NCBI GenBank assembly: GCA_018110905.1
Contig: JAGBAZ010000063.1
Location: forward strand, 1 to 44,140
Reading direction: 5' to 3'
DNA: 44,140 bases
Source of the DNA: Oscillospiraceae bacterium
GTDB taxonomy: Bacteria; Bacillota; Clostridia; Oscillospirales; Ruminococcaceae
Of the stretch, positions 1 through 7,778 are shown one piece after another (the stretch's first letter is position 1; every line of letters begins with the position of its first letter). The notes under the pieces were generated by a model that saw only the letters and a program-made list of their open reading frames with translations, searched no databases and was not told the DNA's origin. Position numbers and translations under genes: made by a program.

Positions 1-188
1 CCAAAGCATCCGCCACCGGCTACGTCCTCCAGTTCATCATCGGAGAGCTCGCCTTTTGTCGGATTGAGCTGAGCAAAATACTCTTTTGCCTGCTCGTCGG
101 TCAATTCAATTCCGTTTTCCTTTGCCAGCGCAAGCAATTCTTCAACGGATTTTGCTTTCCTTGCTTTGTTCACAAGTTCCTGATTCAT
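1..188 (-). CDS. Nif11-type leader peptide, RiPP precursor (partial, runs off the left edge)
   Basis: Partial gene: the ATG at 188 has a clear AAGGAGGT site upstream, and the frame is open to base 1. The 62 visible residues are a charged, helical leader (residues 1-45) followed by the ELSDDELEDVAGG stretch typical of Nif11-like and nitrile-hydratase-like (NHLP) natural-product leaders. The double glycine lies within residues 58-60 and Cys61 comes straight after, so the core peptide begins at or next to this cysteine and lies off the window. Leaders of this kind are cut after Gly-Gly by the C39 peptidase domain of a dedicated ABC transporter, and such a transporter is encoded upstream on the same strand. 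The product would be a modified peptide (lanthipeptide-like or other), but the core and any modifying enzyme are not visible. Family assignment is by leader pattern. Confidence 0.8.
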   Translation of the reverse strand, partial: MNQELVNKARKAKSVEELLALAKENGIELTDEQAKEYFAQLNPTKGELSDDELEDVAGGGCF

Positions 189-453
189 TAGAAGTACCTC
201 CTTAGATTTTTATTTTACGGAAATTCTGCTTTCCGTTGTTCTGTACTGTTCGGATATGGTTTCGTTTGCGAAACCTATCAAAGAAGAAAGCTGCTCCAAA
301 CCTTAATCAAATTCGTTATCGCCGGGAACAGCTGGATTTTATTTTTGCCTTTTCTCCCGATTATGCTCATATCCGTTCTTCCTAATCAGATTGTCTTTCA
401 TCTGTTTATACGATTCAAAAATGAAAAGGTATAATTTTTTAAAAAATTTCCGA
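189..453 (-). other. 265-bp leader region upstream of the precursor peptide gene
   Basis: There is no convincing gene. The region holds two dyads: 216-235 (7-bp arms around a 6-nt loop, just 5' of the ribosome binding site of the leader peptide) and 257-274 (7-bp arms, 4-nt loop). Neither is followed by a T-run on the minus strand, so they are not obvious terminators. They could be mRNA stem-loops or an operator. An AT-rich palindrome follows the stop of the upstream ABC gene (about 433-450). No confident promoter was found, so the peptide gene may be co-transcribed with the exporter or have a weak promoter of its own. Confidence 0.4.
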
Positions 454-2637
454 TTAGGTATCAAGCCGCTGCCTTTCAACGAGCTCGGCAAATTTTCCGT
501 TCTTAGCAATCAGCTCATCATAGGTGCCATCCTCAACGATTTGTCCCTTTTCGAGATATATGATGCGGTCACATTGTCTTATGGTGGATAGACGATGTGC
601 AATCACGATACGGGTGCATTTCAGTTTGTCGAGAGAATCGGAAACAATTTTCTGCGTGAGATTGTCAAGAGCGCTCGTTGCCTCATCGAACATCAGAATC
701 TTGGGCTTAGGCGCGATAGCGCGTGCAATCATCAAACGCTGACGCTGACCGCCCGAAACACCGCCAGACCCTTCGGAGATAATGGTGTGCATTCCCATTG
801 GCATTCTCCTGATATCCTCTGCTATACCTGCCATCTCTGCCGCCTCCCACGCTTCATCCATAGAGAGCTGCGGCGCAGATATGGTAATATTCGAGAAAAT
901 GTCACCCTGGAACAGCTTTCCGTTCTGCATCACCACGCCGATCTTGCGGCGGAGAGATTTCAGGTCAATGCTGTTCAAATCCTTTCCGTCATAGTAAACG
1001 GCACCTTTTTGAGGCTTTTCAAATCCAAGCATAATGCGCATCAGAGTAGATTTACCACATCCCGTAGCACCGACGATGGCCACATACTGACCGGAACGGA
1101 TCTTGAGGGAGAGGTTGTTTATTACGAGGGGCATATTTTCACTGTACCGGAAAAATACATTGTTCAGCTCAATACCTCCGGAAAGACGTTCGATTACCAG
1201 CTTGCCCTCGGAAACCTCGGGAACTGCATCCATGATTGGCTTTGCCATGTCCAGAATAGGCTTAAACCGAGCAATGGTGGTGGCAATGCCCGCAAGGGAC
1301 ATAAACGCACCGCTAACCATACCGTATGCGGTATTAAAAGCGTAGTAATCGGCAACCGAAACGCCGCTCTGAACCGCCATAAAATACATTATGAGAACAC
1401 CTGTGAGAGATATAATCGAACTGAATGCCGCATTTGCACGCAGAAACATCGGCGGGTTATATGCCAGCTCCACCTGTTTTGCATAGAGCTTAGACCATCT
1501 CGCATAGGCTCTTTTTTCAGCCCCGGAAAGCTTAATTTTCTGCACGCCCGTAATCAGAGCGTAGCTCATACCGCTTTCCTCGGCTGCAATTTCCATCTGT
1601 TTTTTTGAATACTTCATCTGATAGAATGTCGTAATCAGAGAAAACAAGATGGTGGCTAAAATGATAAGTAATGCAGGAATGACCAATGCAGGAGCATACT
1701 TGAAAATCTGTGATATGTATATCAGCGAGAAAACCGAGGTAAGTCCCGTATTGAGCACTGTGGAAACGAGCATTGAGCAGAGAGACTGAATGTATTGCGC
1801 TCTGCTGGAAAGCTCACCTGCACTGTACTGCTTAAAGAAATCTGCGGGAAGTGACAGCACACGCATCATCGTCGCTGCCTGTACCGATAAATCCATCTTC
1901 GTGTTGATTCTCGTCATAATCAACGTTTTGACCGCTTGAATGAGCAACGAAGATACCGTCACGCAGACCATGAAGATCGTAATGCCGAAGAGAAGCCGCA
2001 TGCTTTCGCTTTCAACAATTGTACCCATTAAGAGATTGTTGAGCCTCGGGGAGAGCAAACCAATGAGCGATACTGCAAGGGTTGCAAGTATAACCAGCAC
2101 AAAGTCTGCCGTAGAAAGCGTGTTCAGAATATAACGCATCAGCGTTCTTACAGTCAGCTTGGTCAGAGGGAACGGCTTATAGAAGCAGATTCCTTCATCC
2201 TCAAAGAGCGTTTCATTTTTTTTGGATAATCTTACCCATTTACCGGTTAGCGCATCAAAATAAACGTACCCGGAAAATCCTTTAGGAATAAACGCAACGA
2301 TACTTCCATCATCCTTGCGCGTACCAAGTATGGCTCCGATACTGTCCTTATACCAGCCTTTTTCAAGATTGATATTCCGGCGCATAATGCCGTGTGGACG
2401 GAGCAAATATTCCAACCTGTCGTTCAGACCCTTGATAGAATCGGGAACTTCACGCGGTTTTACCTTATAGAATTTCAGTATTTCTTCAATTGCGCCTTGA
2501 GCTTTGGCTTCATCGCTCTTAAATGCGAATGACATTTTAGAGCCGAGAACCGCATCTGCCATTCCGACAAAGGCTTCCTCGAACACAGCATCATCGTTTT
2601 GTTTTCTGAGTCTTATTTGTTCGTCAAACCATCCCAT
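454..2637 (-). CDS. NHLM bacteriocin-system ABC transporter, ATP-binding/permease protein without peptidase domain
   Basis: Half-transporter of 727 aa, the second ABC subunit of an NHLM-type peptide exporter. Residues 1 to about 160 form a soluble N-terminal domain with no C39 peptidase signature. A six-helix type-I export domain follows (about 165-445), then an ATPase domain (about 490-727). The ATPase carries a Walker A (GATGCGKST, near residue 525), signature motif VSGGQRQR, Walker B ILMFDEATSALD and H-loop AHRLST. The ATG at 2637 sits behind AAGGAGGT, which overlaps the stop of the peptidase-ABC gene 12 bp upstream, suggesting translational coupling. In known NHLM systems this protein pairs with the peptidase-bearing subunit and the HlyD-like protein to process and export Nif11/NHLP-leader peptides. 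All three are present here in order. Confidence 0.88.
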   Translation of the reverse strand: MGWFDEQIRLRKQNDDAVFEEAFVGMADAVLGSKMSFAFKSDEAKAQGAIEEILKFYKVKPREVPDSIKGLNDRLEYLLRPHGIMRRNINLEKGWYKDSIGAILGTRKDDGSIVAFIPKGFSGYVYFDALTGKWVRLSKKNETLFEDEGICFYKPFPLTKLTVRTLMRYILNTLSTADFVLVILATLAVSLIGLLSPRLNNLLMGTIVESESMRLLFGITIFMVCVTVSSLLIQAVKTLIMTRINTKMDLSVQAATMMRVLSLPADFFKQYSAGELSSRAQYIQSLCSMLVSTVLNTGLTSVFSLIYISQIFKYAPALVIPALLIILATILFSLITTFYQMKYSKKQMEIAAEESGMSYALITGVQKIKLSGAEKRAYARWSKLYAKQVELAYNPPMFLRANAAFSSIISLTGVLIMYFMAVQSGVSVADYYAFNTAYGMVSGAFMSLAGIATTIARFKPILDMAKPIMDAVPEVSEGKLVIERLSGGIELNNVFFRYSENMPLVINNLSLKIRSGQYVAIVGATGCGKSTLMRIMLGFEKPQKGAVYYDGKDLNSIDLKSLRRKIGVVMQNGKLFQGDIFSNITISAPQLSMDEAWEAAEMAGIAEDIRRMPMGMHTIISEGSGGVSGGQRQRLMIARAIAPKPKILMFDEATSALDNLTQKIVSDSLDKLKCTRIVIAHRLSTIRQCDRIIYLEKGQIVEDGTYDELIAKNGKFAELVERQRLDT

Positions 2638-2649
2638 GTCGGCACCTCC

Positions 2650-4938
2650 TTAATCACTCGTAACGAGCTCCGTATAAAAGCCGCCGAGAGCATAAAGTTC
2701 ATCGTGCGTACCGCGCTCTACTACATTACCGTGGTCCATAACGATGATTTCATCACAATCACGAATAGTAGAAAGGCGGTGAGCAACCACGATACAGGTA
2801 ATTCCTCTGTCTTTGATTGATTTGACAACGTCATACTCGGTCTTGGCATCAAGAGCCGAAGTTGCTTCGTCAAGAATAATAATCGTGGGATCCTGGGCAA
2901 GTACGCGGGCGATTTCCATTCTCTGACGCTGACCGCCCGAAAAATCTTTTCCGCCCTCGGTAATCTTGTAGTTATAACCGCCGTCACGCTGCATAATATC
3001 CTCGTGGAGCTGTGCGTCGCGGGCTGCCATAATCATTTCAAAATCTTCAATGGAGGAGTCCCACATCTTGATGTTGTTCGCAATGGTATCCTCAAAGAGA
3101 ATAATATCCTGGTCAACGACTGCGAGAGAACCCGTAAATACGCCTCTGTCAATTTCCGTAATCGGCTTTCCGTCAAACAGAATCTCTCCGCTCCATGGCT
3201 GATAAAGTCCCGAAATGAGTTTGGAGATGGTGGATTTGCCGCATCCGGAAGTGCCGACGAAAGCAACGCGGCTGCCTTGCTTTAAGGTCAGATTAAAATC
3301 GCGTATAAGCGGCTCGGCCAAACGGGAATAACCAAAGGTTACGTTCTTCATCTCCACCTTACCGCTGAGTTTGTCGTACTCAACATCATCGTCAGGCGTT
3401 TCGGCCGTGATATGAATAGTATCAACAGGATATTCGGGAACTTTCTCACCGCGTTCTGTTCCTGTTTGCATATCTTGAATTTTCCCGGCTGTTTCCGAAT
3501 CTTTCATCTCGTAAATTACGTCTGTCGGATACTGCATGACATCCTCGATGCGTTCCATTTCCGCTCTCATTTCCTGCAAGGTCTGACCTGCCGAAATCAG
3601 CGTTTGTGCGGGGGCGAGGAAGGAGCCGAGGAAGCCTTGAAACGCCATAACCATACCGATGGTAAACTGTCCCTGTATGGTCAAATATACGCCGATAACC
3701 AATACAGCCGTGTTTGCAAGAGAAGATACCAACTGTGGTATCATACCGAGATACTGGTTGAGCTTTGCAAATTTCACCTTTTGGGTATTCACGCTTGCCT
3801 GGTAGCCTGCCCATTTTTCAAAGAAGCCGTTTTCAGCTCCCGATGCCTTGATTGTCTCAATCATTTCAATACCGGCAACGGTTGCTCCTGCGAGTTTACC
3901 TGCGTCGCGCATTGAAACACGGGTAATATTGACTCTTTTCTTTGAAATGAAGCGAGATACAAACATATTTATAATGATGGAAGTTACTCCGATCAACGTC
4001 AAAAGCACACTGTATCGAATCATAACAACCAAATAAAACACCATCATGCACGCTTCTATAACCAGGGGAGCAAAGGTGTTCACGAGGCTTGAAGCTACAG
4101 AAGCGTTGGAGCCTTTTCTTTGTTGAATATCTCCGACCATCCTTTGCGAGAAGAACTCCATGGGCATTCGGAGCACCTTCCACATGAAGGTGGCGCTTCC
4201 GACGGCAGCAATCTTTGCGTTGATTCTTGCCGCAAATACTGCCTGTATAAACGTTATAATGATTTCGATAACTGAAAGCGCCGCGAGTGCCCAAATAAAC
4301 GGTATAAACCAATCGGGGTTTTGGCCCGTCAGCAATCTGTCAATAAAGATACGGGAAAATGCGGGCTCAATAATTCCGATGAGCGAAGCGATTACTGTTG
4401 TAATAATCGTAAATGCAACCGCAACTCCCGCACCCTTCATCTTTGCTTTGGCAAATGAAAGCATACTTTTGGGCTTGCCGCTCGGCTCAAAAGTTTCGGA
4501 TGGCTCGAACATTAAACAAATACCGGTAAAGGATTTGTCAAAAGTCTCCATCGGTACGGTGTAACAGCCCTTTGCGGGATCGTTCAGCACTGCTTTGTTC
4601 CCCTTGAATCCGTCAAGCACAAGAAAGTGATTGAAGTTCCAGTGAATGATGCAGGGAAATTTTCCGTTTGTTTTCAAATCTTCCGGTTCGTAGCGGTAAC
4701 CCTTTGCCACAAGTCCGTAACTTCTTGCGGCTTTTAATACGTTTTTTGCATTGGATCCGTCTCTTGATACGCCGCAATCTGCGCGTACCTGCTCAAGAGG
4801 AATCCATTTCCCATAATAGGCGAGAATCATTGTCAGTGATGCTGCACCGCATTCCAGCGCCTCCATCTGCATCACAACGGGGACTTTTGCTGCGCCTTTT
4901 GTTATGGGCTGCCTGATAGATTTTGTAGTTTTGCCCAT
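2650..4938 (-). CDS. NHLM bacteriocin-system peptidase-ABC transporter (C39 peptidase + ABC)
   Basis: A 762-aa processing and export protein. The N-terminal C39 cysteine peptidase (about residues 18-140) shows the oxyanion Gln24 and catalytic Cys30 in EALECGAAS, His104 in NFNHFLVLDG and Asp120 in LNDP. This domain removes double-glycine leaders. A type-I ABC exporter membrane domain follows (about 165-460), then an unusual linker of about 80 residues and the ATPase with Walker A GTSGCGKST, signature FSGGQRQR and Walker B IIILDEATSALD. I chose the ATG at 4938, with GAGG 8 nt upstream; a GTG three codons earlier overlaps that ribosome binding site. The gene lies 10 bp after the HlyD-like gene and 12 bp before the second ABC gene, so the three form one export cassette. 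The expected substrate is the leader peptide encoded at the left edge. Confidence 0.93.
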   Translation of the reverse strand: MGKTTKSIRQPITKGAAKVPVVMQMEALECGAASLTMILAYYGKWIPLEQVRADCGVSRDGSNAKNVLKAARSYGLVAKGYRYEPEDLKTNGKFPCIIHWNFNHFLVLDGFKGNKAVLNDPAKGCYTVPMETFDKSFTGICLMFEPSETFEPSGKPKSMLSFAKAKMKGAGVAVAFTIITTVIASLIGIIEPAFSRIFIDRLLTGQNPDWFIPFIWALAALSVIEIIITFIQAVFAARINAKIAAVGSATFMWKVLRMPMEFFSQRMVGDIQQRKGSNASVASSLVNTFAPLVIEACMMVFYLVVMIRYSVLLTLIGVTSIIINMFVSRFISKKRVNITRVSMRDAGKLAGATVAGIEMIETIKASGAENGFFEKWAGYQASVNTQKVKFAKLNQYLGMIPQLVSSLANTAVLVIGVYLTIQGQFTIGMVMAFQGFLGSFLAPAQTLISAGQTLQEMRAEMERIEDVMQYPTDVIYEMKDSETAGKIQDMQTGTERGEKVPEYPVDTIHITAETPDDDVEYDKLSGKVEMKNVTFGYSRLAEPLIRDFNLTLKQGSRVAFVGTSGCGKSTISKLISGLYQPWSGEILFDGKPITEIDRGVFTGSLAVVDQDIILFEDTIANNIKMWDSSIEDFEMIMAARDAQLHEDIMQRDGGYNYKITEGGKDFSGGQRQRMEIARVLAQDPTIIILDEATSALDAKTEYDVVKSIKDRGITCIVVAHRLSTIRDCDEIIVMDHGNVVERGTHDELYALGGFYTELVTSD

Positions 4939-4948
4939 ATCCGTCACC

Positions 4949-5434
4949 TCAATTCAAAACAAAGGATATAGGAGAAACACTATCTATCACAATTTCGGCA
5001 TTATGTACGCCATCAGCAAATTCACCACTGACTTTTATGGCAAATACCCATTCTCCGCTTACAAGATTTCCAACATGAAGCGTGTAATCGGTAAACGTAG
5101 CATCAACAACCACGGGAGATGCAGCAATCTCGGTGACGGTTCCTTCCTTATCACCGATGCGAACAGTCATACCGCTCTCAATCGAACCGGCATCCGCCTC
5201 TTTAACATAAATTGTCGCTTCGCCGTTTTCTGCAACAGCAACGGCAGACAGTGTTGTATCCAAAGTTCCGACAACACCCCAAACGATAGCACCGACAAGC
5301 AGAAATATGATTGCAGCCAGCACCATCCATATCCCGGGATTGGACACGCGGATATACTCATTTAGCTGTTCCGGGGAAGAAACCCGATCTATGCTCTTTT
5401 TTCTAAATAACTGTTCATTCATATTATTCGCCAC
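4949..5434 (-). CDS. Short HlyD-like NHLM secretion protein
   Basis: A 161-aa protein with one membrane segment (about residues 35-56, after a charged N-terminus) and an extracytoplasmic all-beta part (about 60-161). It resembles the barrel-sandwich and barrel portion of membrane-fusion proteins. The long coiled-coil hairpin of ordinary HlyD proteins is missing, which fits a monoderm cell with no outer-membrane channel to reach. Its position directly before the C39-ABC gene identifies it as the NHLM-system secretion protein. The start is uncertain: GTG at 5434 or ATG at 5422, both with weak ribosome binding sites. It probably scaffolds the two ABC subunits at the membrane; this is inferred from the family, not seen. 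Confidence 0.75.
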   Translation of the reverse strand: MANNMNEQLFRKKSIDRVSSPEQLNEYIRVSNPGIWMVLAAIIFLLVGAIVWGVVGTLDTTLSAVAVAENGEATIYVKEADAGSIESGMTVRIGDKEGTVTEIAASPVVVDATFTDYTLHVGNLVSGEWVFAIKVSGEFADGVHNAEIVIDSVSPISFVLN

Positions 5435-5483
5435 TCACTTTTGATTGTTTATTCCGCTTTTGCAGCACCCTGTTTTGCTTCCC

Positions 5484-5588
5484 TTAACATGGCAGACAGT
5501 TTTCAATCATATACTTTGCGAATTGAGAACTTGTGAATGCTGCAAACTTCTGATACTGATCCGACTTTCCTTTTAATATCAATTTCAA
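5484..5588 (-). CDS. Possible small ORF (34 aa) in the gap before the secretion gene, maybe frameshifted
   Basis: Starting with TTG at 5588, in frame with and just after the stop of the RsbW-like gene, a 34-codon frame ends at 5484. It contains a helical, aromatic-rich stretch (residues 7-27) and ends ENCLPC. A one-base shift near 5490 would join it to a further 12 codons (LREAKQGAAKAE) ending at 5449, which reads like a natural continuation. The ribosome binding site is poor. It may be a small NHLM-associated protein, a decayed gene, or simply non-coding spacer. The 169-bp gap is the longest between XRE and the second ABC gene, which is why it deserves notice. Confidence 0.25.
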   Translation of the reverse strand: MKLILKGKSDQYQKFAAFTSSQFAKYMIENCLPC

Positions 5589-5603
5589 AACGAGGCTGTC
5601 TTC

Positions 5604-6011
5604 TCAGATGTTCTTTTTAATCTTCAAAATATTTTGACCGTTTTTGTATTCGTAGGATATTTCATCCATGCTCTTTTTTACCAGATAGATGCCGAGCCCG
5701 CCGATTTCTCTTTCTTCTGCGGAAAGCGTAATATCCGGATCATCCTTTCTGAGCGGATCATACGGAATACCGTTATCAATAAAAGTAACAATAACAGCCA
5801 ACGGATCCTCACTTACCTCAACCCGAACGGTTGCGTTTCCAACCTCGGGATTATAAGCGTAATGAGCAATGTTTCCGAAAAGCTCGTCAATAGCAATATC
5901 AATCTGCATCTGAGCTCTGATGGGGCAATCCGTTAACTCCAACTGTGCATTGACAAACTCCGTAACGGTCTCAATATTTTCAACTGTTGCCGCAATCGTT
6001 AGTTCTTTCAT
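5604..6011 (-). CDS. Anti-sigma-factor-type serine kinase (RsbW/SpoIIAB-like HATPase)
   Basis: A 135-aa protein of the GHKL ATPase fold. The N box is DELFGNIAHYAY (about residues 45-56), the G1 box is DNGIPYDP and the G2 box is GGLGIYLVK, with a short beta C-terminus. Its length matches RsbW and SpoIIAB kinases. Such proteins hold a sigma factor or other target inactive, and phosphorylate a STAS-domain antagonist. The ATG at 6011 overlaps the stop of the SpoIIE-type phosphatase (ATGA), with GGAG 8 nt upstream in the phosphatase coding end. Together with the STAS gene at 7443-7739 it completes a partner-switching set. No sigma-factor gene is visible in the window, so its target is unknown. Confidence 0.85.
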   Translation of the reverse strand: MKELTIAATVENIETVTEFVNAQLELTDCPIRAQMQIDIAIDELFGNIAHYAYNPEVGNATVRVEVSEDPLAVIVTFIDNGIPYDPLRKDDPDITLSAEEREIGGLGIYLVKKSMDEISYEYKNGQNILKIKKNI

Positions 6012-7438
6012 GTGTTTTTCTCCTGCCCGTTATATTTTAAGCAAAGCATTGTAATATCATCAAACTGCAGAGCATCGCCCACAAATGAATCAACGTCACG
6101 CTTTACATCGTCACAAATCGTTTGCGCATCAGAATTAAGATGTTTCTCAAGAAGTGTGTGCAAACGATCTTCTCCATACAGCCGGTTGTCAAGATTTGTC
6201 GCTTCGGTAACTCCGTCGGTATAAAGATAAATGATGTCTCCAGGTTCAAGCTGAAGCTCATTTTTACGGTAACGAATGCCTTCCATACCCGCGAGCACAA
6301 ATCCCGCATGAGTTTTGAGATACTCAAACGTACCGTCTGCGTGTTTCACCAGCGGAGGATTATGTCCGGCGTTGGCAAACGTTACCATACCGGTAGCTGT
6401 ATTGAGAATACCCATCCAAGCGGTGACAAACATATTGGCGTCATTACCTTCACAGAGTTTTTTGTTTGCCAGAGTGAATACCTGCTCAACACCCATTCCC
6501 GACTCCGCAAGGCTTTTCAGTATGGTTTTGGATTGCATCATAAACATTGCGGCAGGAATGCCCTTGCCCGAAACATCCGCAATCAAAAACGCAAGGTTTT
6601 CTTCATCTATGAGATAGAAATCGTAGAAGTCGCCTCCAACCTCTTTTGCGGGAGCCATATTTGCAAAAATATCAAATTCGTCGTGCCCGGGAAAAGCAGG
6701 AAAAGTGCTTGGAAGCATTGAGGTTTGGATGTGATGTGCAACATTCAGCTCTGTGGAGATTCTTTCGGTCTCACGGGCTGCCTCGCCTTGTTTGATAAGA
6801 AGTCCGTGCGTTCTTTTGGAAAGCGTGATGCATATAAGATAAACGACGCACAGGATGCTTGCTCTCGGTAAATAATAGAACTCGAATGCATGCAGATAAA
6901 CGCTGTTTCCTTTACCGCTAAGATACTCAAGCCTTCCGGAAAGATTATCATATTCTTCAATATAGTTTCCCAATATATTTTTGTCCCATTCTCCAAACAC
7001 GATGCCTCCGTAAAGCGATGCAAGCATCATAACAAGCGTTGCTATCAAGGCAAAACGGGCAAATTTCGGTGAGTAATAATGACAGGCAAGTATAACGGGA
7101 CAAGCCCACGCCAAAACCAAGTGCCTCGGCATAGCCACCGCCATCATTGCGATCACGAGAACGAAAAACAGAAATAGTATGTAGCGAAGGATATTACTTG
7201 GAATTTTTGCAAACCGTTCAAGAAGCAAAGGGATTAGTAACAGCACGATGCTGATCGGCATAACCAGATTCATCAACGCATCATCAACGATAAAGAAATC
7301 CAAAAGATTCAGTATCCATATCAAGACTGTTACAGCAGCGGCGAACATCAAGCACCTTACAGTGTAATGATTGGCATTTTTTTCGTTTTCCTCGAACAAA
7401 GCCTGTTCAAGGATTTCATTTTTATCCTTGCTGCTCAT
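6008..7438 (-). CDS. Membrane-bound SpoIIE-family PP2C phosphatase
   Basis: A 476-aa protein. About six predicted membrane segments lie in residues 29-215, followed by a short helical linker containing VAHHIQTSMLPS, which is typical of RsbU-like phosphatases. A PP2C/SpoIIE domain follows (about 250-470). Metal-binding and core motifs visible are EVGGDFYDF, ADVSGKGIPAAMF, ANAGHNPPLV, LYTDGVTEA and FDDITML. Family members dephosphorylate a phosphorylated STAS protein, which then frees the sigma factor or target from the kinase. The membrane part probably senses a signal at the cell surface. It starts 4 bp after the STAS gene and overlaps the kinase gene by 4 bp, so the three are translated together. 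The ribosome binding site is weak, consistent with coupling. Confidence 0.9.
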   Translation of the reverse strand: MSSKDKNEILEQALFEENEKNANHYTVRCLMFAAAVTVLIWILNLLDFFIVDDALMNLVMPISIVLLLIPLLLERFAKIPSNILRYILFLFFVLVIAMMAVAMPRHLVLAWACPVILACHYYSPKFARFALIATLVMMLASLYGGIVFGEWDKNILGNYIEEYDNLSGRLEYLSGKGNSVYLHAFEFYYLPRASILCVVYLICITLSKRTHGLLIKQGEAARETERISTELNVAHHIQTSMLPSTFPAFPGHDEFDIFANMAPAKEVGGDFYDFYLIDEENLAFLIADVSGKGIPAAMFMMQSKTILKSLAESGMGVEQVFTLANKKLCEGNDANMFVTAWMGILNTATGMVTFANAGHNPPLVKHADGTFEYLKTHAGFVLAGMEGIRYRKNELQLEPGDIIYLYTDGVTEATNLDNRLYGEDRLHTLLEKHLNSDAQTICDDVKRDVDSFVGDALQFDDITMLCLKYNGQEKNT

Positions 7439-7442
7439 GGGA

Positions 7443-7739
7443 TTACTCTATGGTAAGAACATCGCAGAAACCGGTGATCTCAAAAATATCTGCAATGGTT
7501 TCGTTCACGTTCCTGATAATCATTTCGCCCTGTTTGTTCATTACCTTCTGTGCGGCAAGAAGTACTCGGAGTCCTGCTGAAGAAAGGTACTCAAGAGCCG
7601 AAAAATCCAGCACGAGTTTTTTAATGCCCGAAATACTGTGTTTCAGTTCCGCCTCAAGTTTAGGTGCGGTGGTAGTGTCAAGTCTGCCAATCAGGTTGAT
7701 GGTAAGCTCGGTACCGTTAAGAGTCTTTTCAATGGTCAT
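7443..7739 (-). CDS. STAS-domain anti-sigma factor antagonist (SpoIIAA/RsbV-like)
   Basis: A 98-aa single STAS domain. The hallmark loop YLSSAGLRVL (residues 51-60) holds the serine pair where family members are phosphorylated by the RsbW-type kinase. The phospho-acceptor is probably Ser53 or Ser54. The start ATG at 7739 has AAGGAG upstream. In the partner switch the unphosphorylated form binds the kinase at 5604-6011, and the phosphatase at 6008-7438 regenerates it. The three genes are contiguous (4-bp gap, then 4-bp overlap). The gap to the permease upstream is 39 bp. Confidence 0.9.
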   Translation of the reverse strand: MTIEKTLNGTELTINLIGRLDTTTAPKLEAELKHSISGIKKLVLDFSALEYLSSAGLRVLLAAQKVMNKQGEMIIRNVNETIADIFEITGFCDVLTIE

Positions 7740-7778
7740 TTTCGCATTCTCCTTAAAAACTATTTTTTGATTATCTGT

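Noticed and set aside
362..424. A 20-codon minus-strand frame in the gap before the leader peptide gene
   Set aside because: No ribosome binding site and no leader-like or membrane features; too short to support.
595..1608. A 337-codon plus-strand frame within the ABC transporter gene
   Set aside because: It is the shadow of a well-conserved ABC protein, with no recognisable domain and no ribosome binding site.
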